From positions 558,001 through 622,000 of the forward strand of contig NZ_SISG01000001.1 of NCBI RefSeq assembly GCF_004310685.1: a stretch of 64,000 bases of DNA. The letters are read 5' to 3'. The stretch comes from Glaciihabitans arcticus (lineage in GTDB: Bacteria; Actinomycetota; Actinomycetes; Actinomycetales; Microbacteriaceae). The translations under genes and the position numbers were made by a program. Each line of letters opens with the position of its first letter. Positions within the stretch are counted from its first letter, which is position 1. Shown piece by piece: positions 25,000-33,435 of this stretch. The notes below the pieces were generated by a model that did not search any database, was not told the origin of the DNA, and worked only from the letters and a program-made list of their open reading frames with translations.

Positions 25000-26321
25000 A
25001 GCTCGCTGATCAGCTTCTCGTAGAAGTCGATGCCGCGCAGCCAGGTCGCAACGCGGATGCGCTCGTTCATCGCGTGCAGCGTGGAGCGCTCCTCGAACGA
25101 CAGCTCGAACGGGCTGAATCGGTAGACGTGATCGCTGATGCCCGTGAAGCGGCGGCTGTCGCTCGCCCCGAGCTGCACGTAGGGCGTGACGATCGTGCCG
25201 GGGTAGGCGAACTCGATGGTCTCGGTGAGCAGCTCCCACGCCGGTCCGCTGGAGGGGGAGATCGGCGACGGCTCCGAGGCCTCGATGACCTCGACGGTGA
25301 CGAGGGGATCCCGCACCGCCCGCCGGATGTGCGCAACCGCCTCGGCCACCGAGGATCCCACGGCCACCCGCACGTTGACGGTGGCCGTCGCCCGCTCGGC
25401 GAGCGCGTTGGCCGCGCCCGACCCGGAGAGCTCGGTCACGGCCTGCGTGGTGCGCACCATCGCGCTCGTCTCGACGCCCAGGCGGGAGAACACGCCGAGC
25501 AGCGCACCGCGGGTCAGCCACAGGTTGTTGGCGGCGAAGCGCAGCGGTCCTGTCGAGTGTGAGCCCAGGGTGCGCACCATCTCGAGCGTCGCCGAGGAGA
25601 AGCCGGCAGGGAACGGTTTGGAGTTGAGGCGCACGATGGCACGCGCGAGCCGCACGGTCGCCGCGAAGCGCGGGGGAGTGGAGGCGTGCCCGCCCTCCTG
25701 CTCGACGCTGAGCCGCACACCGGCAAGGCCCTTCTCGCTGACCCCGATCACCGCGATCGGGCCCGCAACTCCGGGGAAGATGTCCTCGACGACCGCTCCG
25801 CCCTCATCCAGCACCAGAGCCGGGCGGATGCCCCGCCCCTCGAGCACGGCTGCGGCCGCCGCTGCACCCCCTCCCGCTGTCTCCTCGTTGTGCCCAAAGC
25901 TCAGGTACACGTCGTTGGCGGGGATGTAGCCACGCTCGGCGAGTCGCTCCGCCGCCTCGAGGGTGCTCACGAGCGCACCCTTGTCGTCGATCGCGCCGCG
26001 GCCCCAGAGCACGGCCTCCTCGCCGTCCCCGACGAGCTCGGCCGCGAACGGCGGATGCTCCCAGCCTTCGTCGGTCGCGTGCACCACGTCGTAGTGCGCC
26101 ATGAGCACGGCGGGCGCGCCGTCACCCGAGCCCTTCCAGCGGTAGAGCAGCGAGTGACCCTCCACGATCTCGAGGGTGAGGGCGGCGTGCAGCGCCGGGT
26201 ACAGCCGGGGGAGCGCAGCCACAAAGGCGTCGAACGGCTCCCAGTCGGTCAGCGTCTCGTCGGAGCGGGAGATCGTGGGGAGGCGGAGCAGCTCGCGAAA
26301 GCGCTCGAGTGACGAGTCCAT
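24996..26321 (-). CDS. M20-family metallopeptidase (carboxypeptidase S-like)
   Basis: This 441-residue zinc peptidase has the M20 motifs: VLMAHYDVVHA (first zinc His and Asp), LWGRGAIDDKG (bridging Asp), SFGHNEETAGG (catalytic Glu pair) and LVLDEGGAV. It matches the PM20D1 / yeast CPS-like subgroup, which removes C-terminal amino acids from short peptides or acts on N-acyl amino acids. The middle lid/dimerisation domain is present. No signal peptide is visible, so the enzyme is cytosolic. The ATG at 26321 fits the usual N terminus. Confidence 0.9.
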   Translation of the reverse strand: MDSSLERFRELLRLPTISRSDETLTDWEPFDAFVAALPRLYPALHAALTLEIVEGHSLLYRWKGSGDGAPAVLMAHYDVVHATDEGWEHPPFAAELVGDGEEAVLWGRGAIDDKGALVSTLEAAERLAERGYIPANDVYLSFGHNEETAGGGAAAAAAVLEGRGIRPALVLDEGGAVVEDIFPGVAGPIAVIGVSEKGLAGVRLSVEQEGGHASTPPRFAATVRLARAIVRLNSKPFPAGFSSATLEMVRTLGSHSTGPLRFAANNLWLTRGALLGVFSRLGVETSAMVRTTQAVTELSGSGAANALAERATATVNVRVAVGSSVAEAVAHIRRAVRDPLVTVEVIEASEPSPISPSSGPAWELLTETIEFAYPGTIVTPYVQLGASDSRRFTGISDHVYRFSPFELSFEERSTLHAMNERIRVATWLRGIDFYEKLISEL

Positions 26322-26381
26322 GCTCGAAGCCTATTCCCAGCCATCCAGTGAACTCCCAAACAGCGTGCTTAGCGTGCCGCA

Positions 26382-27854
26382 ATGACCTCACTGTGGCTTG
26401 CCGAAGCTCCTCCCATCCCGACCGACGACTTCCTGCCCGGTGCGCACTACGACGAGGTGATCGTCGGCGCCGGCCTGACCGGCCTCGTGAGCGCGCTGCT
26501 GCTTGCCCGCTCCGGTCGACGGGTGGCGGTGCTCGAAGCCCGCACGGTCGGCGCGGTGTCCACGGGCAACACCACGGCGAAGCTGAGCCTGCTGCAGGGC
26601 ACCCAGCTGTCGAAGATCCGCTCGACCCTCTATCAGTCGGCCACACAGGCCTACGTCGACGGCGCGACCGCGGGCTTCGACTGGCTGCTGCGCTACTGCG
26701 AGCTGCGCGGGGTGCCCGTCGAGCGACGCGACGCCTATACCTATGCTGCGACTCCGGATGGCGCGGCGCAGGTCGAACGCGAGTATGAGGTCGCCCGCTC
26801 AACGGGACTTCCCGTGCAGCGGGTCAACGACGTCGAACTCCCGTTCCCGACCTTCGGCGCCGTGCTGCTGCCCGACCAGGCGCAGTTCGATCCCCTGCGT
26901 GTGCTTGCGGCGCTCGCCGAAGACGTGCGCGCACTCGGCGGCGTGATCCACGAGGGTGCACGGGTCACGCGGGTCGCCGCCTCGTCGCCGACGCGTGTGG
27001 TCACGAGCCTCGGCGACCTGGCCGCCGAGCGGGTCATCCTCGCGACGGGCACGCCGATCCTCGATCGGGGGCTGTACTTCGCCAAGCTCTCCGCCCACCG
27101 CAGCTACGCGCTCTCAGCCCGGGTTCCCGAGGAACAGTTGCCCGACGGCATGTTCCTCGGCGCGGAGACGCCCACGCGCTCCATCCGCACCCACGGCGAC
27201 CTGCTGCTCACCGGCGGCAACGGGCACGCCGTGGGCCGCCACCCCTCGCCGCAACGTGCAGCGGACGAGCTGCTCGACTGGACGCTGCGCTACTGGCCCG
27301 GCGCCGACGTCACCCACACCTGGTCGGCGCAGGACTACTCGACACCGCACCACGTGGCGTTCGTCGGTTTCCTGCCGCGAGGCCGGGGCCGTATCTACCT
27401 TGCGACCGGCTATGAGAAGTGGGGGATGACCGGCGCCGTGACATCCGCTCTCACGCTGCACGCCGACCTGCTGGGTGGCCGCACGGACTGGCAGCGCACT
27501 CTGCACCGCCGCTTCACCACGCCGGAGGCGATCGGTCGGGGCATCGGTGAGAACGCCGCTGTGGGCTGGTGGTACCTCAAGGGCTACGCGCACGCGCTCT
27601 CCACACCCCTGCCACAGACGTCTCCGGCCGAGGGCGAGGGCGTTGTGGGACGTCGAGGAGTGCGGCCGGTGGGACTCTCGACCGTCGACGCGACCACCTG
27701 CGCCGTGAGCGCCGTGTGCCCGCACCTGGGTGCGGCGCTCACCTGGAACGACGCCGAGCGCAGCTGGGACTGCCCGGCGCACGGATCGCGTTTCAGCGCA
27801 AGCGGAACCCGCCTCGAGGGCCCCGCAACGCGTGATCTGACGCCCGTCAACTAG
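26382..27854 (+). CDS. FAD-dependent oxidoreductase with C-terminal Rieske domain
   Basis: This 490-residue protein has an N-terminal FAD domain (VIVGAGLTGLVSALLLARSGRRVAVLEA, with the GxGxxG site and the terminal acidic residue) of the D-amino-acid-oxidase (DAO) fold. The C-terminal Rieske 2Fe-2S domain has CPHLGAALTWN and DCPAHGSRF, giving the Cys-x-His...Cys-x2-His ligands. This fusion is known in bacteria and is annotated as a FAD-binding Rieske oxidoreductase; the substrate is unknown. It is divergent from the M20 gene and lies 9 bp upstream of the Stealth gene, so the two are probably co-transcribed. Confidence 0.88.
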   Translation: MTSLWLAEAPPIPTDDFLPGAHYDEVIVGAGLTGLVSALLLARSGRRVAVLEARTVGAVSTGNTTAKLSLLQGTQLSKIRSTLYQSATQAYVDGATAGFDWLLRYCELRGVPVERRDAYTYAATPDGAAQVEREYEVARSTGLPVQRVNDVELPFPTFGAVLLPDQAQFDPLRVLAALAEDVRALGGVIHEGARVTRVAASSPTRVVTSLGDLAAERVILATGTPILDRGLYFAKLSAHRSYALSARVPEEQLPDGMFLGAETPTRSIRTHGDLLLTGGNGHAVGRHPSPQRAADELLDWTLRYWPGADVTHTWSAQDYSTPHHVAFVGFLPRGRGRIYLATGYEKWGMTGAVTSALTLHADLLGGRTDWQRTLHRRFTTPEAIGRGIGENAAVGWWYLKGYAHALSTPLPQTSPAEGEGVVGRRGVRPVGLSTVDATTCAVSAVCPHLGAALTWNDAERSWDCPAHGSRFSASGTRLEGPATRDLTPVN

Positions 27855-27863
27855 GATTGCCCG

Positions 27864-29369
27864 ATGGCCAAAAACCGCTCGACACCCGCACTGCAGAACA
27901 AGGATCAGACCCCGCACCAGGCGATGGTCGAGGATCTGCTGTTCGTGCGCGCGCTGCTCGAGTCGGCCGGACTGCCCTATATGCTCGTGCACGGCAACGA
28001 CCAGCGACCGGTTCTCGCCGTGGACACCGCTGACGCCACGGCGGTGCGCGCGGCCCTCATCGCGGGCATGGCCGACGAGCCTTTCCTCATCAAGCAGGAT
28101 GCCAAAGACGCCGGCCCCGCCGTACTCATCTCCGATGGACTGCTGCACCTCGGTCCGAAGGACCGGTCCAGCATCATCTTCCGCCCCCGCGTCGCCCCGA
28201 TTGGCGGTCTCACCTACGGCAAGGAGTCGGGCGTGAGGCTCGAGTCCTGGATCTTCTCCGACGACTACGTCGAGGCACCCGCAGAGTCGGCGCTCACCCG
28301 TCGGCGCATCCCGCGCTCGGAGGTCGTGGAGACCACGGTCGAGCGCTACGGCCACACCTGGCGCACCTTCGAGCCCATGTTCCAGACCGTCGCCTCCGAC
28401 ATCACCTTCGACATCGACATGGTCTTCTCCTGGGTAGATGGCACCGACATCGAGTTCCAGCGAGCGCGCGCCCGCCAGATGCAGAGCTACGTGGTGGGGG
28501 AGGGCGACGACCACGCTGCCCGGTTCCGCCAGCTCGACGAGCTGCGCTACGCGCTTCGCTCTGTGCACCTGTTCGCCCCCTGGGTGCGGCGCATCTTCGT
28601 GGTGACCGACTCACCTGCGCCGTACTGGCTGGCCGAGCACCCCGGCGTCACGATCGTGCGCAGCGAGGAGTTCTTCGTCGATCCGAGCGTTCTGCCGACC
28701 CACAACTCGCAGGCCGTCGAAAGCCAGCTCGCGCACATCCCCGGCATCGCCGAGCACTTCCTGTACTCCAACGACGATATGTTCTTCGGTCGCGCTGTCA
28801 CGCCCGACATGTTCTTCTCGCCCGGTGGCGTCACCAAGTTCGTCGAGGCGACGACCCGCATCGGCCTGGGCACGAGCAACACCCAGCGCAGCGGCTTCGA
28901 GAACGCGGCGCGCGTGAACCGTCGACTGCTCGAGGAGCGTTTCGGCGTCACCATCACGCGGCACCTCGAGCACTGCGCCGCGCCGATCCGCCGCAGCGTG
29001 CTGCTCGACCTCGAGCGGGAGTTCCCCGAGGACTTCGCGCGCACCGCGGGCAGCCGGTTCCGTTCGGCCACCGACATCTCGGTCACCAACTCGCTGTACC
29101 ACTACTACGCGCTGCTCACCGGCAACGCCGTGCTGCAGACCGAGGCGAAGGTCAAGTACGTCGACACGACCATGCGCGAGGGCCTCGTCGTGATGGAGAA
29201 GCTGCTGCGCAAGCGCAACTTCGACATGTTCTGCCTCAACGACGGCAGCTTCCCCGAGATCTCCGCCGAGGAGCGCGCCGAAGCGGTGCGGTCTTTCCTC
29301 GACAGCTACTTCCCGATCGCCGCTCCGTGGGAGACCTCGGCGGCGGTCTCACACATCCAGGCTGGCTGA
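27864..29369 (+). CDS. Stealth-family sugar-phosphate transferase
   Basis: Stealth proteins transfer hexose-1-phosphate onto polysaccharides; the family includes human GlcNAc-1-phosphotransferase subunits and bacterial capsule polymerases. All four conserved regions are visible in this 501-residue protein: CR1 [14 protein letters not shown]2 [15 protein letters not shown] ... [14 protein letters not shown] ... [11 protein letters not shown]3 [17 protein letters not shown] ... [13 protein letters not shown]4 [13 protein letters not shown]. An extra N-terminal domain of about 170 residues precedes CR1, as in other actinobacterial members. There is no membrane segment. It is likely to modify a cell-wall or secreted glycopolymer. 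Its end overlaps the phosphodiesterase gene by 21 bp. Confidence 0.9.
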   Translation: MAKNRSTPALQNKDQTPHQAMVEDLLFVRALLESAGLPYMLVHGNDQRPVLAVDTADATAVRAALIAGMADEPFLIKQDAKDAGPAVLISDGLLHLGPKDRSSIIFRPRVAPIGGLTYGKESGVRLESWIFSDDYVEAPAESALTRRRIPRSEVVETTVERYGHTWRTFEPMFQTVASDITFDIDMVFSWVDGTDIEFQRARARQMQSYVVGEGDDHAARFRQLDELRYALRSVHLFAPWVRRIFVVTDSPAPYWLAEHPGVTIVRSEEFFVDPSVLPTHNSQAVESQLAHIPGIAEHFLYSNDDMFFGRAVTPDMFFSPGGVTKFVEATTRIGLGTSNTQRSGFENAARVNRRLLEERFGVTITRHLEHCAAPIRRSVLLDLEREFPEDFARTAGSRFRSATDISVTNSLYHYYALLTGNAVLQTEAKVKYVDTTMREGLVVMEKLLRKRNFDMFCLNDGSFPEISAEERAEAVRSFLDSYFPIAAPWETSAAVSHIQAG

Positions 29370-30326
29370 CCGTTCCACGTTCGCGGCCACGGGCCGGATG
29401 ATGTCGATCGGAACCGTGAGCAGCGTGTCCTCGTCGATCGCCGCGGCGGTCGAGGGCGCGATGCGCACGCCCTCCCGACGAAGGATGATCGCGGTCTCTT
29501 CGGCGCTCACATAGCTGATCGGCACACTCTCACCGAGCGGCACGACCGAATGCAGCACGGTGTCCTCATAGATGTGGATGAGGTTGAACGACTGGGCACC
29601 GTTGCGCGGACGTGTGCCGCCCACCGGCACGTTGAGGTCCTGCGTGTAACAGGTGGCCGAGGCCACCGAAACGGGAATGCCGGCGAAGGTGGCGGTGGAC
29701 GAGTAATGCAGGTGTCCCGCGATGATGCTGCGGACATCCGAACCCTGAAGCACCTCGGCCAGCCCGCGCTGGTCACGCAGCTCGACCATCACCGCGAGGT
29801 CGAGCACGCTCGGGATCGGCGGGTGGTGCAGGGCGAGGATGGTGCCGTGCGGGGCGGCGATCGCGAGCTCCTCGGCGAGCCAGTCGAGCTGGGCCGACGA
29901 GATCTCGCCGTAGTGGTGACCGGGCACGGTCGAGTCCAAGGCGATCACGCGCAACCCGTTGACCCAGTGCACACGGTCGATCGGTGCGGTGCCGGGCCCC
30001 TGGCCGAGCAGTCCCTCGCGGAACGCGCTGCGGTCGTCGTGGTTGCCCATCACCCAGATGACGCGGGCACCGAGAGAGGCCGCAGCCGGCTCGACGATCG
30101 CCTTGAGGCGGGCGTACGCGGCGGGGTCGCCCTTGTCGGCGAGGTCACCCGTGAAGACGATGGCCTCCGGCCTGCCCCCTGACGCCTCGAGCTGGTCGAA
30201 GAGGTCGCGCAGGTTGCGCTCGCTGTCCACCGAGTCGTAGAGATCGCCCTCGGCCACAAAATGCGTGTCGCTGAGGTGAAGCAGGAAGTGATCCGGCCGG
30301 GGATACTCGGCCGTTCTGGGGCTCAT
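29349..30326 (-). CDS. Calcineurin-like metallophosphoesterase (CpdA-type)
   Basis: The 325-residue protein has the full metallophosphoesterase motif set: [28 protein letters not shown] and AGHLHYS. This closely follows the CpdA/cyclic-nucleotide phosphodiesterase subgroup, so a cyclic nucleotide or a small phosphodiester is the likely substrate. An extra C-terminal segment of about 70 residues has unknown function. I chose the ATG at 30326; another ATG lies three codons upstream (30335). The frame stays open further upstream but loses family similarity. Confidence 0.88.
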   Translation of the reverse strand: MSPRTAEYPRPDHFLLHLSDTHFVAEGDLYDSVDSERNLRDLFDQLEASGGRPEAIVFTGDLADKGDPAAYARLKAIVEPAAASLGARVIWVMGNHDDRSAFREGLLGQGPGTAPIDRVHWVNGLRVIALDSTVPGHHYGEISSAQLDWLAEELAIAAPHGTILALHHPPIPSVLDLAVMVELRDQRGLAEVLQGSDVRSIIAGHLHYSSTATFAGIPVSVASATCYTQDLNVPVGGTRPRNGAQSFNLIHIYEDTVLHSVVPLGESVPISYVSAEETAIILRREGVRIAPSTAAAIDEDTLLTVPIDIIRPVAANVERSASLDV

Positions 30327-30416
30327 GCCCTCCATTCCACCAGAGAAAGCCTGAACGGCGGGTGAAGCGGAGGGTGCGAGTCGGTGACCATCGCGCGCGG
30401 CAATACACTCGTACTG

Positions 30417-30770
30417 ATGTCCGATCGCTACCCCACACCCCAGTTCCGCCGCACCGCCCTCGCGCCCGGCCTGCTCGCCGCGATCGTGCTTTTTGTCGGG
30501 ATTCCGCTCATCGGCACGGGTGGCTACCTCGTCATCCAGTACGCGGTGAGCATCCTCGCGCTCATCCTCTCCGTCTTCGCCTGGCAGGCGAGGCAGTGGT
30601 GGTGGCTGCTCGGGCTCGTGCCGATCGCCGTGCTGTTCAACCCCGTGTGGCCCCTCGCGCTCGACGAGAACGGCGTCATCCCGGCCCTGCACTACCTGTC
30701 GGTGCTCGTCTTCGTGGGCGCGGCGATCCTCGTGAAGGTGCCGAATGAAGAGGATCGCAACCGGCGCTGA
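30417..30770 (+). CDS. Small four-TM membrane protein
   Basis: This 117-residue protein has four membrane segments ([58 protein letters not shown] and [14 protein letters not shown]) and short cytoplasmic ends. The Trp-rich [20 protein letters not shown] loop is characteristic of a small actinobacterial family that I think is DUF6804, with low certainty. No function is known. It is divergent from the phosphoesterase gene, 90 bp apart. The ATG at 30417 is preferred to a GTG 11 codons upstream. Confidence 0.65.
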   Translation: MSDRYPTPQFRRTALAPGLLAAIVLFVGIPLIGTGGYLVIQYAVSILALILSVFAWQARQWWWLLGLVPIAVLFNPVWPLALDENGVIPALHYLSVLVFVGAAILVKVPNEEDRNRR

Positions 30771-30833
30771 CAGCCAGCGCACAGCTGCGGCCCCAATGGG
30801 GGTAGACTGGCTGCAACGCCCGCCGAGTCCACT

Positions 30834-30907
30834 GGTCGCATCGCGACCGGGTCTGGAATACCTCGAACGGACGCCGTCTCGTGGCCTGTTGGGCCGCAGA
30901 TTTCTGC
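30834..30907 (+). promoter_or_regulatory. Structured leader of the SNF2-type helicase gene
   Basis: The 183-bp gap before the helicase gene contains several short inverted repeats: GGTCGC-ATC-GCGACC (30834-30848), GGCC-TGTTG-GGCC (30883-30895) and GCAGA-TT-TCTGC (30896-30907). A TAGACT hexamer at 30803-30808 could be the -10 box. Together they suggest a long structured 5' leader, but no known riboswitch motif was recognised. Confidence 0.35.
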
Positions 30908-30953
30908 CTACCGAAACCAGCCGCAGCACAGCAGCCCGGCTACGAGGAGAACA

Positions 30954-33113
30954 ATGGCCGAACAGGGCCAGCGCCAGAAGCGCCAGCGATCGGGCAACCA
31001 GTCGCAGCGACGTACCACCCAGAGCCGCAGGCCGCGGCCCGGTGACGACGCCGGGGTCATCCCCGTGCTCGCGCGGGTCGCCCGCGAGGTAGAGACCGCC
31101 GTGCAGAAGGGACCGCTCAAGCCTGCCAACCGCGCCCGCTTCCAGGTCGCGACGCTGCTGCTGCGCGAAGAGCGTGCCCGGGTCAAGGTCGACCCCACGC
31201 TCACCGATGCCGAGCGCTCCAACGAGCAGAAGCGTCTCGACGGCCTCGCGGGCATCCTCGCGAAGACCGCCGCGCGCGACACGACCCTCATCTCAATGCT
31301 CGGCGAGGACGCCGTCGTCAGTGCCGCAGCCAAGACGCTGCGCCGCGACCTGCTGATCGCCGCGGGTGTCGAGCTGAGCCCCGACGAGCTCATCATCACG
31401 ACCGAGCCTAAGCCCGTCGACAAGACCATCGAGAAGCAGGTGGTGCCGCAGTCCGTGCGCCAGATGCAGATGTCGAACCCCTTCCTCGCCCCCGACTTCA
31501 GCGCGCTTGTGCCGAAGACGGAGAAGACCAACCGCCTGGGCAACTGGGAGCTCATCGAACCGCTGTTCCGCGCCTTTGAGTACGGCGCCGGCGGTGGGGC
31601 AGCGAGCATGGACCTGCCCGAGGCCTCCAGCCTCACCACGCCCGGCGGAAACCTCGAACTCATGCGCCACCAGGCCCGCTTCGTCGAGGAGGTCAAGAAG
31701 GGGCACCGCACCTTCCTGCTCGCTGACGAGCCCGGGCTCGGCAAGACCGCACAGGCGCTCGTCGCCGCATCCGTCTCAAATTCCTACCCGCTGCTCGTTG
31801 TTGTGCCGAACGTCGTCAAGACGAACTGGGCGCGCGAGGTCGAGCTGTGGACGCCTGGACGCACCGCGACGGTCGTGCATGGCGACGGCAAGGACGTCGA
31901 CGCGTTCAGCGACGTCGTGATCGTCAACTACGAGGTGCTCGACCGGCACGTCGGCTGGCTCGGACGCTTCGGATTCAAGGGCATGGTCGTCGACGAGGCG
32001 CATTTCATCAAGAACCTCAAGAGCGAGCGCTCCAAGCACGTGCTGGCGCTCAGCCGCAGCATCCGCGCCTCCCAGCCGCGCGCGCTGTTCGTGGCCCTGA
32101 CCGGTACGCCGCTCATCAACACGATCGACGATTTCCGTGCGATCTGGCAGTTCCTCGGCTGGATCGACGACAAGAAGCCGCTCTCGCCGCTCATCGACAA
32201 ACTCGAGGACACCGGTCTCACCCCCGCCGACTTCGGCTTCTTCGCCGAGGCCCGCCAGGCCGTCATCGACATGGGTATCGTGCGCCGCAAGAAGGTGGAC
32301 GTCGCCTCCGATATCCCCGCCCGCCGCGTCGCCGATATCCCCGTCGAGCTGGATGACGATCTCGGCCGCACGATCCGCGCCGCGGAGGCCGCGCTCACCG
32401 CTCGCCTGCTCACCACCTACAATCGCGTGCGTGCCCTCAAGCCCGACGCTGACCGCGAGGATATCCTGCGCGTCGTCGCCCACGCCGAGCTCGACGAATC
32501 GAAGGCCGCCAAGACCGGCGACAACGTATTCACGATGGTGCGCAAGATCGGCCAGGCCAAGGCCGGGCTGGCCGCCGACTACACGGCGCAGCTCGCGCGC
32601 AACGTCGGCAAGGTCGTCTTCTTCGCCAAACACATCGATGTGATGGATGTCGCAGAGCAGCACTTCGCCAAGGTCGGACTCAAGTCCGTCTCGATCCGCG
32701 GCGACCAGTCGCCGAAGGCGAGGCAGGATGCGATCGACTCCTTCGACAAGGATCCGGAAGTTTCCGTCGTTGTCGCCTCGCTTACCGCCGCCGGCGTCGG
32801 CCTCAACCTGCAGGCGGCCTCTAACGTTGTGCTCGCCGAGCTCAGCTGGACGAGCGCCGAGCAGACCCAGGCCATCGACCGTGTGCACCGCATCGGACAG
32901 GAACTGCCGGTCACGGCCTGGCGCATCATCGCGGCGCACACCATCGACGCGAAGATCGCCGAGCTCATCGACAGCAAGGCGGGCCTCGCGGCACGGGCCC
33001 TCGACGGCTCGGACCAGGAGGTCGCGGCCGAGTCGAACATCCAGCTGCAGGCGCTGATGAGCCTCCTGCGCGACGCCATCGGCGACTCGGAAGACGTCGA
33101 CGACGAGGATTAA
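30954..33113 (+). CDS. SNF2-family DEAD/DEAH-box helicase
   Basis: This 719-residue protein has a Walker A loop [11 protein letters not shown] near residue 257, the DEAH box [10 protein letters not shown] near 344 and LTGTPLIN. The C-terminal helicase motif VI is [12 protein letters not shown] (near 640), the SNF2 superfamily signature. The N-terminal 200 residues are basic and low in complexity at the start, and may bind nucleic acid. No SWIM zinc motif is visible. SNF2 proteins translocate on DNA and remodel bound proteins; the target is unknown. The ATG is preceded by a good GAGGAG site. Confidence 0.9.
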   Translation: MAEQGQRQKRQRSGNQSQRRTTQSRRPRPGDDAGVIPVLARVAREVETAVQKGPLKPANRARFQVATLLLREERARVKVDPTLTDAERSNEQKRLDGLAGILAKTAARDTTLISMLGEDAVVSAAAKTLRRDLLIAAGVELSPDELIITTEPKPVDKTIEKQVVPQSVRQMQMSNPFLAPDFSALVPKTEKTNRLGNWELIEPLFRAFEYGAGGGAASMDLPEASSLTTPGGNLELMRHQARFVEEVKKGHRTFLLADEPGLGKTAQALVAASVSNSYPLLVVVPNVVKTNWAREVELWTPGRTATVVHGDGKDVDAFSDVVIVNYEVLDRHVGWLGRFGFKGMVVDEAHFIKNLKSERSKHVLALSRSIRASQPRALFVALTGTPLINTIDDFRAIWQFLGWIDDKKPLSPLIDKLEDTGLTPADFGFFAEARQAVIDMGIVRRKKVDVASDIPARRVADIPVELDDDLGRTIRAAEAALTARLLTTYNRVRALKPDADREDILRVVAHAELDESKAAKTGDNVFTMVRKIGQAKAGLAADYTAQLARNVGKVVFFAKHIDVMDVAEQHFAKVGLKSVSIRGDQSPKARQDAIDSFDKDPEVSVVVASLTAAGVGLNLQAASNVVLAELSWTSAEQTQAIDRVHRIGQELPVTAWRIIAAHTIDAKIAELIDSKAGLAARALDGSDQEVAAESNIQLQALMSLLRDAIGDSEDVDDED

Positions 33114-33114
33114 T

Positions 33115-33129
33115 TGCGCGAACGGCGCA
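33115..33129 (+). terminator. Weak hairpin after the SNF2 helicase gene
   Basis: TGCGC-GAACG-GCGCA forms a 5-bp stem with a 5-nt loop right after the helicase stop, followed by a T-rich stretch (TTATGCTGCTTTCTTT). It is probably a weak terminator; the strong one lies 200 bp further on. Confidence 0.4.
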
Positions 33130-33171
33130 TTATGCTGCTTTCTTTGCTGAACGGGTAGTAACCCGGACGGG

Positions 33172-33184
33172 GGGGAGCGCTCCC
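33172..33184. promoter_or_regulatory. CebR/CelR-like palindrome
   Basis: The sequence GGGGAGCGCTCCCA (33171-33184 region) differs by one base from TGGGAGCGCTCCCA, the LacI-type CebR/CelR operator known from Streptomyces and Thermobifida cellobiose genes. It lies in a convergent gap with no sugar gene next to it, so it may instead be one stem of the candidate RNA. Confidence 0.3.
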
Positions 33185-33325
33185 AGGTCGTCCTCGAATA
33201 CATTCGATTCATGCACTAGTCGGGGGACTAGGGATGACGGTGACCGAGGCAGGGACCGCAGGAATCACGGGGGTGATCCTGCGGGACTCGCAGTTAGACC
33301 CGGTCACCGTCATCCGAGCAGTTCA

Positions 33326-33350
33326 CGCCGCCGGGCCTCGCCCGGCGGCG
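33326..33350. terminator. Strong GC-rich terminator hairpin
   Basis: CGCCGCCGGGC (33326-33336) and GCCCGGCGGCG (33340-33350) form a perfect 11-bp stem with a 3-nt loop, followed by TTGACTTGTT. It lies between the convergent helicase and DUF2510 genes and can serve either direction; the T-richness is better on the plus strand. Confidence 0.7.
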
Positions 33351-33435
33351 TTGACTTGTTAAGCGCAGATTTCGAGCGCGGCCATGGCAACCGTCACGGC
33401 AGGAGCCATAAACCGCAGACGAATCAGGATTCGGT

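Larger units (their letters stand above)
33152..33350 (+). ncRNA. Candidate structured RNA in the convergent gap
   Basis: The 322-bp gap (33114-33435) between two convergent genes has no coding frame of its own but carries at least six inverted repeats in series: CGGGT-AGTA-ACCCG (33152-33165), GGGAGCGCTCCC (33173-33184), TCGAATACATTCGA (33194-33207), CTAGTC-GGGG-GACTAG (33216-33231), a 15-bp outer stem (33232-33246 with 33301-33315) and a nested 12-bp stem with one bulged A and a GGGG loop (33256-33284). A strong hairpin ends it. The density and nested order suggest an RNA or a dense set of DNA sites. No known family was recognised. Bases 33351-33435 hold only a short dyad, CGAATC-AG-GATTCG. 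Confidence 0.4.

Noticed and set aside
33194-33207. TCGAATACATTCGA as a LexA box
   Set aside because: The spacing is 2 bp too short for the actinobacterial SOS dyad, and no gene starts next to it.
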